Assembly (NCBI GenBank): GCA_020438105.1
Contig: JAGQVE010000006.1
Location: 1-64,000 of the forward strand
Length of the DNA stretch: 64,000 bases
Reading direction: 5' to 3'
Origin: Bacteroidales bacterium
GTDB taxonomy: Bacteria; Bacteroidota; Bacteroidia; Bacteroidales; JAADJA01
Shown here: in pieces, positions 24,511 to 33,819 of the stretch
How the letters are laid out: the number at the start of each line of letters is the position of its first letter
Position numbering within the stretch: position 1 is the first letter of the stretch
Made by a program: the position numbers and the translations under genes
The notes under the pieces: model-generated
The model's database searches: none
The model's input: only the letters and a program-made list of their open reading frames with translations
Told to the model about the DNA's origin: nothing

Positions 24511-25107
24511 CTATTTTGCCCGTTTCCTCATCAAACAAACCCATATTTTCGAAGGCACTTCATCGTCGGATTCGAAGCGGCTTTGTTTGAACATTAATAT
24601 TTCGAAGTAAGGCTCTACGGCAGTTACAATCTGCTGTGCTGTTCGTTTTGGCGGGCCCATCATCAGGCGTCCGTCATCTACTGAGCCGATCAACGAAAGC
24701 CAGTTCCCGTCTTCGTTTAATGCTTCATGAACCCTTTTGGCAAAGGTGCTCCGCTCACGATCTTCGTCGAAAGTGTGAAAGCATCCCCGGTCAAACACAA
24801 AATCATAAGACCCTCCGGGAATTTCCATTTGTAGAATATCCGAAACATAAAACTCAGGATTGATATTTATTGTAGCCGCTTTCTGCTTTGCCCTGCTTAT
24901 GGCCGTTTTGGAATAATCCATGCCGGCAGCATCAAATCCGTTTTGAAAAAGCCAGAAAACATTATCACCGGTTCCACAGCCGATGTCAATCGCTTTTCCG
25001 GGTTTTATTTGAAAGTTTTCGATGGTTTCAATCAGGTTAAAGTCGGGTCTTTTAATATCCCAGGGCAGTTCGCCATTTTGGTATCTTGCTTCAAATCGGT
25101 TACTCAT
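24511..25107 (-). CDS. Class I SAM-dependent methyltransferase
   Basis: A 198-residue cytoplasmic protein with the Rossmann-like methyltransferase fold: motif I AIDIGCGTGDNVFWL (about 38-52), the acidic residue after strand 2 (GMDYSKTAI), motif IV FDFVFDRGCFH (about 108) and a GNWLSLIGS strand. The N-terminus (ARYQNGELPWDIKRPD) resembles the thiopurine/TehB-like group. Substrate unknown. Its start overlaps the end of the BtpA-family gene by eight bases, so it is the last gene of the operon that begins at 30721. Confidence 0.86.
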   Translation of the reverse strand: MSNRFEARYQNGELPWDIKRPDFNLIETIENFQIKPGKAIDIGCGTGDNVFWLFQNGFDAAGMDYSKTAISRAKQKAATININPEFYVSDILQMEIPGGSYDFVFDRGCFHTFDEDRERSTFAKRVHEALNEDGNWLSLIGSVDDGRLMMGPPKRTAQQIVTAVEPYFEILMFKQSRFESDDEVPSKIWVCLMRKRAK

Positions 25108-25906
25108 AGTTTTCCTTTAGTTTATGATAGTGATCCATAAAATCGCGTACACGTTCTTCTTCCACCAGGTTTAGGGCTTTTCCATCCTTTTTAAAATAAC
25201 TCCCCACAATAAATCCATCAGCCAGCTTCATCAATTCAGCCAGGTTTTCATGAGTGGTTCCACTGCCAATAAAAACAGGTGCTTTCACATAATGTTTAAC
25301 TTTTCCAAGATCAGAAAAGGCAGTTGCTGCCCCTGTTCCGCTTCCCGAAACGATGAGCGCATCAGCCATTCCCCGATGAAGCGCATCTGCTGCTTCCAAC
25401 TCAATTCCGCGATTACCGAGGGGAGCCGCATGTTTTACATGAACGTCAGCAAATATTTTGATATCAGTCTGCAGTCTTTGCCTTAATCGCAGTGTTTCGT
25501 GGGCTTTTCCTTCAATCACTCCCTGATCGGTTACGGCCGCACCGGTATGCACATTCACGCGGATAAACTTAGCTCCTGATGAAAGTGCAATTGCCAGGGC
25601 AGAGGCTGCATCATTTCGCAGGGCATTTATCCCGACAATCCCGCCAAAAAGTTCAACCACCTTTTGTGCAACAGCAGTCATAGAGGCTATTGTTTCAGGA
25701 GGTAGTTGCCCCGGATAAAAAGGCACATCCCTGAAGTTTTCGATGATCAGGCCATCCAGTTTGTGTTTTTTAAAAATTTCGGTTTCGGCAAGGGCAGTGT
25801 CGATTACCTTGTTCAGACTACCCTCATACCCTGGTGCGCCAGGCAGCGGCAGCAGATGGACACAGCCAATGATTGGTTTTTTGTTTGTAAACAGGGAAGG
25901 ATTCAT
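25100..25906 (-). CDS. BtpA/SgcQ family TIM-barrel protein
   Basis: A 268-residue protein with the family opening KPIIGCVHLLPLPGAPGY, the DGLIIENFRDVPF strand (about 55), FIRVNVHTG (about 140), FADVHVKHAAPLG (about 172) and ALIVSGSGTGAAT (about 205), all diagnostic of BtpA. Named members affect photosystem I stability in cyanobacteria (BtpA) or lie in sugar operons (SgcQ), but the reaction is not established. The phosphate-binding style loops suggest a sugar- or nucleotide-phosphate substrate. Confidence 0.86.
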   Translation of the reverse strand: MNPSLFTNKKPIIGCVHLLPLPGAPGYEGSLNKVIDTALAETEIFKKHKLDGLIIENFRDVPFYPGQLPPETIASMTAVAQKVVELFGGIVGINALRNDAASALAIALSSGAKFIRVNVHTGAAVTDQGVIEGKAHETLRLRQRLQTDIKIFADVHVKHAAPLGNRGIELEAADALHRGMADALIVSGSGTGAATAFSDLGKVKHYVKAPVFIGSGTTHENLAELMKLADGFIVGSYFKKDGKALNLVEEERVRDFMDHYHKLKENYE

Positions 25907-25909
25907 TTA

Positions 25910-26776
25910 TTAAGCTTTTTTTGAAAGAAACTGGTAAATCGCCGAAAAATCTTTTTCTGCCAGTCCGGCTTGTTTTGCCAGGGCAAAGATCTCCTTAACG
26001 TTATTGGTGCCCGGTAGTGTGGCTCCCTGCTCGTACGCCGTTTGAGCGGCAAGATGCAGATCTTTCTGCAGCCATTGCAGCGGAAATTCGGGAGAAAATT
26101 CTCCGTTTAATAATTTATTCTTTTTCAGCATGATCATTTGAGCCGCCACGGGCGATCCTTCCATCAGGTCAAATATTTGATTTTTATCAATTCCCAGGGA
26201 TTCGCCTAAAACCAATCCTTCGGTGAAGGCATAAAAAGAGAGCCCCATCACCAGGTTATTCACCAATTTCAGCGCAGAGCCCTGACCGGCATCACCCACG
26301 TGGATGGTTTTTTTACCCATTATTTTAAACAGGGGCATAACATATTTTACAATGGTCTTTTTGCCTCCAACCAGAAAAACCAATTCCCGGTTTTCGGCTG
26401 GAGCCAACGAACCTGCAACCGGGGCATCCAGGAAATTAAATCCAAGTTGCTCGGCCAGTTCAGCCATTTGAACCGAGAATGACGGGTTTACTGTGGAGCA
26501 ATCGATCCACACCTTGCCTTTCGACATGCCGTTAACCAGACCATCTTCTCCAAGAGCCACCTCCTGAACCACTTCAGGGGTTGATAGCATGGTAATGATC
26601 ACATCCGATTCGGCCGCAACTTGTGCAGGTGATTCCATGATGTGAAGATGAGCGCCTTCAAGCTTTTCGGCTTTTAATTTGGTTCGGTTATAAACATTTA
26701 GCGGATAGCCGGCTTTGATCAGGTTTTTTGCCATTCGGCTACCCATGATCCCCAGCCCGATAAATCCTATTCTCAT
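25910..26776 (-). CDS. NAD(P)-dependent beta-hydroxyacid dehydrogenase (GLYR/HIBADH type)
   Basis: A 288-residue enzyme with the dinucleotide-binding start RIGFIGLGIMGSRMAKNL, the substrate motif DAPVAGSLAPAENREL (about 120-136) and the catalytic Lys in GQGSALKLVNNLV (about 172). The family includes 3-hydroxyisobutyrate dehydrogenase, tartronate semialdehyde reductase and glyoxylate/succinic-semialdehyde reductase; the residues seen do not decide between them, although the GLYR1-like branch is likely. Start is ATG 26776, right at the Rossmann strand; the open frame extends further upstream without family similarity. Confidence 0.87.
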   Translation of the reverse strand: MRIGFIGLGIMGSRMAKNLIKAGYPLNVYNRTKLKAEKLEGAHLHIMESPAQVAAESDVIITMLSTPEVVQEVALGEDGLVNGMSKGKVWIDCSTVNPSFSVQMAELAEQLGFNFLDAPVAGSLAPAENRELVFLVGGKKTIVKYVMPLFKIMGKKTIHVGDAGQGSALKLVNNLVMGLSFYAFTEGLVLGESLGIDKNQIFDLMEGSPVAAQMIMLKKNKLLNGEFSPEFPLQWLQKDLHLAAQTAYEQGATLPGTNNVKEIFALAKQAGLAEKDFSAIYQFLSKKA

Positions 26777-26789
26777 ACTTTTAAAATTT

Positions 26790-27452
26790 TTATTGGGTAA
26801 AAATATATTGAATGATATTGGCTCCCATTTCAAGTGCTTTTTGGCGGGTTGCCTGTGAGTCGTTGTGCACGGCCTGATCTTCCCATCCGTCGCCCAGATC
26901 ACATTCGTAATCGTAAAAGCATACCAGTTGTCCTTCGTAAATCAAGCCAAATCCCTGGGGCGCCTTGCCATCATGCTCATGAATTTTTGGAAGGCCCTGG
27001 TTAAAGTCATATTTCTGATGGAATATGGGATGGTCAAAAGGTAATTCCACAAAATCCAGTTCAGGAAATACACGTTTCATTTCACGACGGATATACTCAT
27101 CAATTCCATAATTATCAGAGATGTGCAAAAAGCCCCCACCGGTCAGGTATTTGCGAAGGTTATCAACGTCCTGATTTGTAAAAACAACATTTCCATGACC
27201 GGTTAAATGCACGTAAGGATAATTGAAAATTTCAGGGCTGCCTACCTCCACAGTTGCAGGTTCAGGGTCAATATCTGTTCCAAGATTGTCGTTGCAAAAA
27301 GTGATCAGGTTGGGCAATGATGTAGGATTTGCATACCAGTCGCCACCTCCTGAATATTTTAATAATGCTATTTTAACGGAAGTTTGCGCCAAGCTGAAAT
27401 TTGAAATGCAAACCAACGCAAATAATATTATACCGAGTTTTAAAAATTTCAT
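26790..27452 (-). CDS. Exported DUF4159 protein
   Basis: A 220-residue protein with a signal peptide (LGIILFALVCISNFSLAQ) followed by a DUF4159 domain: KIALLKYSGGGDWYANPTSL, then YPYVHLTGHGNV (about 88), YLTGGGFLHISDNYG (about 110), FPELDFVELPFDHPIF (about 135) and FGLIYEGQLVCFYDYECDLGDGW (about 170). The fold is glutamine-amidotransferase-like, but no function is established. ATG 27452 is preferred to a TTG at 27464, although either one nearly touches or overlaps the rsmE stop at 27461. Confidence 0.85.
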   Translation of the reverse strand: MKFLKLGIILFALVCISNFSLAQTSVKIALLKYSGGGDWYANPTSLPNLITFCNDNLGTDIDPEPATVEVGSPEIFNYPYVHLTGHGNVVFTNQDVDNLRKYLTGGGFLHISDNYGIDEYIRREMKRVFPELDFVELPFDHPIFHQKYDFNQGLPKIHEHDGKAPQGFGLIYEGQLVCFYDYECDLGDGWEDQAVHNDSQATRQKALEMGANIIQYIFTQ

Positions 27453-27460
27453 TTTTTGTT

Positions 27461-28174
27461 TCAAATTTGATTGATCAAATGAATGGTATGACAGGCTACA
27501 ATGGCCGCTGTTTCAGTCCTTAAACGGTTTGGCCCAAGGCTCACCGGGACAAAACCGGCATCACCTGCTGAGGCTAATTCCCCAGGTGTGAAATCGCCCT
27601 CAGGGCCTATCAAAATCACGCAATCCTGTTTTTTGGAATAAGCTTTTGAAAGCAAAGCAATGGGCGAATCACTTACCCAGGGGATGAATTTCTGGGCTGA
27701 AAATTGATTCCGGATGAATTTTTCCATTTTTTCGGGCTCATGTAAAACGGGCTTCCAGGCTTGTTTGGATTGTTTCATAGCAGCAATTACCACCTTATTT
27801 AACCGGTCGGTTTTAACTACCGTCCGTTCCGAATTGGTGCAAATAAGCGGAGTGATCTCATCCACCCCGATTTCGGTTGCTTTTTCGAGGAACCATTCAA
27901 ACCGACTGATGTTTTTTGTGGGTGCAACAACCATATGCACTTTTGCCTGCCCCGATTTTTCAACTTCCTGTCGAGATATTATTTGCAGTGTGCATTTTTT
28001 CGGATCGGGGTTTGAAATTTCCGCCTCGTAAAAAGTTCCTAATCCATCTGTCAGTGTGAGTTTGTCGCCCGGTTTCATGCGCAGCACCCTTTTGCAATGT
28101 TTGGACTCTTCCTGGTCCAATTCGAAGAAATCGCTGTTGATGACTGATTCGCTGTAAAAAAGGGTTGTTGACAT
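27461..28174 (-). CDS. rsmE: 16S rRNA (uracil-1498-N3)-methyltransferase RsmE
   Basis: A 237-residue SPOUT-class methyltransferase that methylates U1498 of 16S rRNA. Visible are the N-terminal PUA-like part (KHCKRVLRMKPGDKLTLTDG), the WFLEKATEIGVDEITPL helix (about 95), the knot SAM loop LIGPEGDFTPGEL (about 185) and SLGPNRLRTETAAI (about 212). Length fits the family. It begins three bases after the stop of the T9SS gene at 28178, a housekeeping enzyme placed inside an operon headed by a secreted protein. Confidence 0.95.
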   Translation of the reverse strand: MSTTLFYSESVINSDFFELDQEESKHCKRVLRMKPGDKLTLTDGLGTFYEAEISNPDPKKCTLQIISRQEVEKSGQAKVHMVVAPTKNISRFEWFLEKATEIGVDEITPLICTNSERTVVKTDRLNKVVIAAMKQSKQAWKPVLHEPEKMEKFIRNQFSAQKFIPWVSDSPIALLSKAYSKKQDCVILIGPEGDFTPGELASAGDAGFVPVSLGPNRLRTETAAIVACHTIHLINQI

Positions 28175-28177
28175 AAT

Positions 28178-30721
28178 TTATCTGCTCACGATGATCTTTT
28201 TATTGAAAACATTTTTTTCACTTTGAATTTGCATAAAATAAACACCATCCGAAATTGATTTATCCAACTGTATTTCAAAATTTGCTTTAGCTTTTGTATA
28301 CAAAGTAAATTCTTTGGTTTGGACGGTTTTACCCTGCATATCCATCAAATTTACTTTTATCCAACCTGATTCAGGGTTTTGGATACTGATCTGTATCTTC
28401 TCATTTGCCGGATTTGGCCATACCGAAAAAGAATTGATTTCTTCAAGTTCATCGGTGCCTGCATACCAACTTGTGAATAGGAACTGTTTTTCAGCAGTCA
28501 TATTATTGTCATCTTTAACAATAATATCAACCGGCATTTGATAATAATTTTTAAGTGGTGTGCCTGACAGAAGCCCATCTTGGGAAAGTGTCAACTCTTC
28601 AACAAATTCCGGATAAGCAAAGAAAATGGCAGTATTAACCGGTAGTTTTTTCTGACCTGATATATCGGCTATAGTAAAGTTGTGTTCATCTCCAAGGCTA
28701 AATCCTGCTCCCCAATTGTGGCCAACAAATATTTCTTCTTCTCCGTAGGTAAATAATATATCACCACTTTCGAATAAGTTTAATTCAAATTCAATGTTTT
28801 TTGAATCGAGGACCTCGGAACTCATTTTCCACCTAATAGTAGTTACATGTTCCTGGTTGTCAACCCAAACACCATTTCCCGCATTTTCATCGATATAAAG
28901 ATACCTGGTTAAGAATGGTGCGACTATTTTGGTTTTTTCAATCATCAATTCCTCATCATACAGATATGGCCATGGATACTGCTGGTCATCAAACATAACA
29001 AAGCCATCTGTGTGAACATAAATTTGAGAGTGTTTTTCACCATAAAAAGGAAATTCAAAGCCTAATTGAGCCACTTGTTTAGTATTGGTTGTATCATCAA
29101 AAATCAATGCTGTTCCCGATACAGGTGGAAGAGAGATGGTATTATTTCCCTGGGAATATTTATACAAAAGCTTCCAATCATAAGGTGCCTTGCCTCCCTC
29201 GCAGGTCAATTGCTGTTCATATAATTCTTCAGTTTGGGCGAGGGGCAGGGCCGTTGGAGAAATCAGGGGCTTGCTAAAATCCACCGAAGCAATTACACTG
29301 GACATTGTCAGACCGTTGTCTGAAATGGATTTTGGCAATTCTGTGTCGCTATAGCTAATGGCGTCATTGGTATAATCAATCAGTGTAAACTCCTCAAGTG
29401 AGCCGTATCCCCAGCCTTCGGGGTCAATTTCATTGATCATGAAAAAATATTTTGCAGGCTGACCGGGCTCAATGAAAGATAAAAGCGGAGTTACATCCAA
29501 ACCGGCTTCCAGGTATGCTGAATCAGCGGTGCTGCCTCCCTGCATATTCATACAGGCACCCTGGTAATCAAAAATCGGGAAATTAAGAATATGTTCAGGG
29601 TAGGTGGCATTAACATCCTGCGCTACACCTGTTGAAATTTTTATTCTCTCCCTGCAATTATATCGAATGTTAAATTTCATGGTAAGCATGGGTTCATAGT
29701 CGGCTTTTGGTTTTACAACATGAACAGTATGATTCCAAATTCCTCCTCCTTCGGGGGTTTCAGCCAGGGTTTTATACATCATATAACAAAATCCGCTGTC
29801 GGCCCAGTTTACACCATCAATATAACTATCCATGAAAAGGAGGCCACCAATTTCCCAATCACGCATATCTATTACATCATCCCCGTTGATATCCAGGTCG
29901 TTGGTGTATTGTCCGTCCTGATTGTAATCATAGCGTATGGAATCGTTATAACCCACGATGGTATTGGCATGTCCAACGTTTGGGCTAAAGTAGGCTACTA
30001 CATGCTTTCCGCCTTCGGGGGTGCCCTGCGGAAGTGTGGTTGCGGTCCACGGACTGGATGAATAAAAGCTGGCGATACCACCAACATCATCACCTTCAAG
30101 GTGATTCTGAAGCCAGTTTTTTAAAGTTAGCAATCCTTCGGGTGTTCCAACCTGAATTTGATATGTTTCATCAATTTTATTAAACATGCCATGATAATAC
30201 TTATCATAACCACTGATCCAAACCCTCGAATTATAGCCTGTGTCGACCCCATAATCAACTACATTCATTTGTCCATTGGCTTTAACTATTTCCCAGCTAT
30301 GCTGATACGAAACCCCATGCCAGCCAAATCCACCATTCATAAAATTAAAAGTATAATGGGCCGGATACTGATTTTCGGGCTGGTCTGCCGGAAGCTCGCG
30401 AAGTCGGTTTATTTCGTAACAAAAATTAAATGCGATGCCTGAGTACTGACCGCATTCAACGGATATTTGCCTGTAAAAAGGCCTGAAGTAGGGTTGGTCC
30501 GAATTATCAACAGCGTAGGGTAATTGATTTTTTAACATTTCGCCCGATACTTTAAGCAGGGGTAATTTCGATAAAGCGATGGAATCGGCTGAGGATAATG
30601 GCGTTTCGGTGGATATCTTGTTATAAATCAGTTGATCAATTGGATAATTCTGGGCAGAAATCGAACCAGATAAACAAACAACTGTTATAAAATTCAGTAT
30701 AAATGCAAAATGTTCTTTCAA
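28178..30721 (-). CDS. Large secreted papain-fold-like protein with T9SS sorting domain
   Basis: About 847 residues. Signal peptide (FAFILNFITVVCLSGSISAQ), then a region of about 400 residues resembling C1A cysteine peptidases: ECGQYSGIAFNFCYEINRLR near 75, HANTIVGYND near 250 and a GGLLFMDSY...GFCYMMYKTL stretch like the Asn-containing strand. The classic CGSCW active-site string is not present, so peptidase activity is uncertain. Ig-like and lectin-like parts follow (PTALPLAQTEELYEQQL at about 500), then a T9SS type A domain (VWPNPANEKIQI; ending KKIIVSR). No ATG precedes the signal peptide; the TTG at 30721 is proposed because a -7 promoter element covers the upstream TTG at 30739. Confidence 0.75.
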   Translation of the reverse strand: MKEHFAFILNFITVVCLSGSISAQNYPIDQLIYNKISTETPLSSADSIALSKLPLLKVSGEMLKNQLPYAVDNSDQPYFRPFYRQISVECGQYSGIAFNFCYEINRLRELPADQPENQYPAHYTFNFMNGGFGWHGVSYQHSWEIVKANGQMNVVDYGVDTGYNSRVWISGYDKYYHGMFNKIDETYQIQVGTPEGLLTLKNWLQNHLEGDDVGGIASFYSSSPWTATTLPQGTPEGGKHVVAYFSPNVGHANTIVGYNDSIRYDYNQDGQYTNDLDINGDDVIDMRDWEIGGLLFMDSYIDGVNWADSGFCYMMYKTLAETPEGGGIWNHTVHVVKPKADYEPMLTMKFNIRYNCRERIKISTGVAQDVNATYPEHILNFPIFDYQGACMNMQGGSTADSAYLEAGLDVTPLLSFIEPGQPAKYFFMINEIDPEGWGYGSLEEFTLIDYTNDAISYSDTELPKSISDNGLTMSSVIASVDFSKPLISPTALPLAQTEELYEQQLTCEGGKAPYDWKLLYKYSQGNNTISLPPVSGTALIFDDTTNTKQVAQLGFEFPFYGEKHSQIYVHTDGFVMFDDQQYPWPYLYDEELMIEKTKIVAPFLTRYLYIDENAGNGVWVDNQEHVTTIRWKMSSEVLDSKNIEFELNLFESGDILFTYGEEEIFVGHNWGAGFSLGDEHNFTIADISGQKKLPVNTAIFFAYPEFVEELTLSQDGLLSGTPLKNYYQMPVDIIVKDDNNMTAEKQFLFTSWYAGTDELEEINSFSVWPNPANEKIQISIQNPESGWIKVNLMDMQGKTVQTKEFTLYTKAKANFEIQLDKSISDGVYFMQIQSEKNVFNKKIIVSR

Positions 30722-30736
30722 ATCTAAGTGTTTTTG

Positions 30737-30744
30737 CAAAAGTA
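30737..30744 (-). promoter_or_regulatory. Promoter -7 element of the T9SS-rsmE operon
   Basis: Minus strand TActTTTG, a perfect -7 match, ending 15 bases before the proposed TTG start at 30721. No clear -33 element was found. Confidence 0.45.
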
Positions 30745-30864
30745 ACTGAATTCTGGTTTATGATATTTTAGTGATGATTGAATTTAGGATGATAAAATAT
30801 TTTGCAAAAAACATGGTTTTAAGAACGGATACGATCTCATATGGCGGTTCTTGCATATTTTTTA

Positions 30865-30872
30865 TACATTTG
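30865..30872 (+). promoter_or_regulatory. Promoter -7 element of the TPR gene
   Basis: TAcaTTTG, a perfect -7 match, 46 bases before ATG 30919. A TTG lies only 11 bases upstream, too close for a normal -33 element. Confidence 0.4.
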
Positions 30873-30918
30873 CCGCGTTTTCAAAAATACAAGATGAAAA
30901 ATATAAAATGATTTTAAA

Positions 30919-31584
30919 ATGAAAAGTTTGTTATTCGCAGTTATTTTAGTTTTAGGAATTAGTACGCTTAATGCCCAGGATAAATCGGCCAAAGATTATA
31001 AAATTGAAGCCGCCGATGCCTATAAAGCCAAAGATTACCAAAAAGGTCTTACTTCTTTTGAAAAATCAATTCAGCTATATGAAGCTGATGGTAAAATTGA
31101 TACAACCCTTTATTACAATGCAGCCATTTGTGCAATTAAGGTTGAGGATTACGAAAAGGCAGTGACTTATTTCACCCGATCAATGGAGCTTGAATATAAA
31201 TCATGCAAAGCGCAGTTATACAAAGCCAATGCTCTAAAAAAACTTGACCGGACTGATGAAATGGTTACCCTCTGTGAAGATGGCCTTCAAAATTGTCAGA
31301 AATACAAAACCAAGTTCAATGAATTATTGTTCCAGAATTACCTGGTAGCTGGTTTGGATATTTTTAACGGGGCCGCAAAAATGCAAGCTGATATTACACC
31401 TCTTGCAACTTCTGATCCTGATAAATATACCGCCGAAATGGAAAAAGTAAAGGCCGAATTCAATAAATCATTGCCATTGCTCGAAAAAGCTTATGCTATC
31501 GATCCGGCAGATGAAAATGTGAAAAAAGCCTTAAAACAGGCATATGAGATCCTTGATATGGGAGCAAAAGCAGCAGGGTTATAA
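30919..31584 (+). CDS. Exported tetratricopeptide repeat protein
   Basis: A 221-residue protein with a signal peptide (LLFAVILVLGISTLNAQ, cleavage after about residue 20) and at least three TPR units (AADAYKAKDYQKGLTSFEKSI at about 32; YYNAAICAIKVEDYEKAVTYF at about 65; a final one at about 185). TPR proteins of this size in Bacteroidota act as periplasmic scaffolds, but no partner is evident from context. A strong terminator follows at 31605-31630. Confidence 0.83.
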   Translation: MKSLLFAVILVLGISTLNAQDKSAKDYKIEAADAYKAKDYQKGLTSFEKSIQLYEADGKIDTTLYYNAAICAIKVEDYEKAVTYFTRSMELEYKSCKAQLYKANALKKLDRTDEMVTLCEDGLQNCQKYKTKFNELLFQNYLVAGLDIFNGAAKMQADITPLATSDPDKYTAEMEKVKAEFNKSLPLLEKAYAIDPADENVKKALKQAYEILDMGAKAAGL

Positions 31585-31604
31585 AAAGATAAAACAAATT
31601 GGAT

Positions 31605-31630
31605 AAAAGCGGGTTTAGGCCCGCTTTTTT
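31605..31630 (+). terminator. Terminator of the TPR gene
   Basis: AAAAGCGGG and CCCGCTTTT form a perfect nine-base stem around a six-base loop, and the T tract runs through 31630. Located 20 bases after the TAA of the TPR gene. Confidence 0.85.
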
Positions 31631-31640
31631 GTTGAAATAA

Positions 31641-31674
31641 TGAAAGCCGGAGTTTAAAAAATCTCCGGCTTTCA
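31641..31674. terminator. Second hairpin between convergent genes
   Basis: TGAAAGCCGGAG and CTCCGGCTTTCA form a perfect 12-base stem with a ten-base A/T-rich loop. It lies 26 bases beyond the stop of the minus-strand gene at 31700. There is no clear T tract on the minus side, so it may act as an mRNA 3'-end stabiliser. Confidence 0.6.
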
Positions 31675-31699
31675 TGCATTCTGAAGAAAAGGCATCGTG

Positions 31700-33733
31700 C
31701 TATTTTTTCAAAAACTTCAGGGTCAAAATCCGGTCACCATCATTGATTTGACCAATATAAAGTCCTTTTTCCAGGTTTGTTAGGTTAATTTGTTGTAGCT
31801 GACCCTTTGATAATTTCAGGTAAAGAACAGTGCGTCCATATTCATCTATGAGGTTTAAACCGGCATCATTTGATTGCGGCTCGTAGTAGAAATTTGCCAG
31901 TTCCGATACCGGATTCGGGAATATATTGATATTAACATTGCTTACGTTTAGTTCATCTGTCCCCAGCCATGCATATCCGAAATGGTCCGGATCAGCAAAA
32001 TAATCTTCTCTAATCAAATCAATGTATTCCTGCATTACCTCAATAGAAGCCAGGTAATCCTCACCCAAAGCTGAAACAAAAGCCATATCTACTTTGTGAA
32101 ATCCACCCGGCTCAAGGGTGAATGGACCCATGGAGCTCAATCCTCTGCGGTCATTGGGTATATTACCAGCCGTAACTTCAGTCCAGTCCACTGCTCCATT
32201 GGGAAGCACTCCTCCTGTTCCCCAATTACAAGGGTCAGATGTTCCGGGGAACATAAATTTCGCATCCGGACCATATGCTCCACTGGAAACATGTCCATTG
32301 CCTCCGTATAACATGGCAGTGTTATCAAGCCAAATCCCTTGCAAATAGTTATAATAGTCCACCGCAGTGGAAGGATCATTTGCATATGCAGTACCTCCAT
32401 TATTGAAGTAAATGAAATTATTCATACCGTACCTTTCATTATCTGGTTCACCATCACCAAATCCCACGCCGTTAATGCTTTCATCGCAACCGCCTGCCGG
32501 GTTGTCCTCACCATCAGGATCCATATAAGGACCACCAAGAATGATCACGCCCTGAGCAGGTGGGTATGCGCCATATGATTCCGGTTCGCCATTTCCATCA
32601 ACAGGAACCCCATTATAGGCATAGTATGCTCCGCGGGCCACATCGCATCCCACATAGTCGTCAACGGCATAACCCAGATCAATGTCGGACCAAATGCCTG
32701 CATAACAATCCTCGTAGGTGTTTTGCGAACGATTGAAGATCTTATAACTTAAAAATGTGGTATTGTTTAGCCAGGGCTCATCGGGCTCATTGAATGCGTA
32801 AGCAAAGCCGTGTATTTCCACGCCAAAGGGAAGACCCGCGGTTTCAGTATGAATATTTTGATCGTTGAAAATGAAAAACAGGGATTGGTCGCCACGGATG
32901 AGCGGATAATCACCTTGCATGGGATCATACTGGCCGTTGTTATCTGAATCGATAAAAGGTGCAAGATATTCGGCCTGGTTAAGCTCCGGATCGCCATGGG
33001 CAGGCCAGGTAGCAATGTTTTCGATGGCTTCATAACCCGGATCATTATAATGCAGGATATGGTATTCTACTTCTGATTTATTAAGTTTCCAAACTTTTAA
33101 ATACTGGTCGGAAATATCCTGTGTGATCCAGCAACTGTCTTCGTTAAATGATAAAGGCCCGGTTTGATAATCGGAACCTATCTGACGGTATCTTTCGGCA
33201 GCAAGGTGAAGGTTGTTGGTTTCATCTATGCCGCCCAGCCAAAAGGTTGATGTAAACATTGATTGTGTATTACTTCCTTTTGGGAAATAATAATGATTGT
33301 CGTCGAAATCCCAGAAATGTGCACCAAAGGCGTTGAAACGTGCATCAATATTATTGACATCCAGGAAATCATATCCTGTCACGACATAGAAATAATAAAC
33401 ATATCCTTTGCTGTAAAAAGGTTGGCTGTTTCCATAAATATCCTCAATTTTATAATAGAACTGAAAATAAGAACTATCATTACCCAATTCCATATTTACA
33501 CGAAAAGTAATGGTACTATCAGTATTCGAAATAATGTAAGGTAAATCCTGAACATCAACAATCTTAATGGCATCACCCTGCGGGTCGGTGTCGTTATTGA
33601 TCACATTGATGGTGATAATGTCGCCGGTAATAACGATTCCCGGAACTGTGTCGTTTACTGCTGTGGGATAATCCTGCGCAAAAGAAAGGAATCCAAGCAG
33701 CATCAAAATTAACGAAATCGTAAACTTCTTCAT
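31700..33733 (-). CDS. Large T9SS-secreted protein
   Basis: A 677-residue protein with a signal peptide (FTISLILMLLGFLSFAQ), an N-terminal cadherin-like/Ig domain (PTAVNDTVPGIVITGDIITI; NVINNDTDPQGD), a long central region rich in Asp, Asn, Gly and aromatic residues (for example SDNNGQYDPMQGDYPLIRGD, EF-hand or calcium-loop like) and a T9SS type A domain (IFPNPVSELANF; GLYIGQINDGDRILTLKFLKK). Proteins of this architecture are large surface or secreted proteins of Bacteroidota with no assigned enzymatic role. The Asp-rich loops suggest calcium binding. Confidence 0.82.
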   Translation of the reverse strand: MKKFTISLILMLLGFLSFAQDYPTAVNDTVPGIVITGDIITINVINNDTDPQGDAIKIVDVQDLPYIISNTDSTITFRVNMELGNDSSYFQFYYKIEDIYGNSQPFYSKGYVYYFYVVTGYDFLDVNNIDARFNAFGAHFWDFDDNHYYFPKGSNTQSMFTSTFWLGGIDETNNLHLAAERYRQIGSDYQTGPLSFNEDSCWITQDISDQYLKVWKLNKSEVEYHILHYNDPGYEAIENIATWPAHGDPELNQAEYLAPFIDSDNNGQYDPMQGDYPLIRGDQSLFFIFNDQNIHTETAGLPFGVEIHGFAYAFNEPDEPWLNNTTFLSYKIFNRSQNTYEDCYAGIWSDIDLGYAVDDYVGCDVARGAYYAYNGVPVDGNGEPESYGAYPPAQGVIILGGPYMDPDGEDNPAGGCDESINGVGFGDGEPDNERYGMNNFIYFNNGGTAYANDPSTAVDYYNYLQGIWLDNTAMLYGGNGHVSSGAYGPDAKFMFPGTSDPCNWGTGGVLPNGAVDWTEVTAGNIPNDRRGLSSMGPFTLEPGGFHKVDMAFVSALGEDYLASIEVMQEYIDLIREDYFADPDHFGYAWLGTDELNVSNVNINIFPNPVSELANFYYEPQSNDAGLNLIDEYGRTVLYLKLSKGQLQQINLTNLEKGLYIGQINDGDRILTLKFLKK

Positions 33734-33819
33734 GACTGTAAATTTTAATTATTAATGAATTGTATTTGATCGTTTCTTAATACTGACGAAACCTGTCATA
33801 ATCAGGTTGTCCGGGTAAA

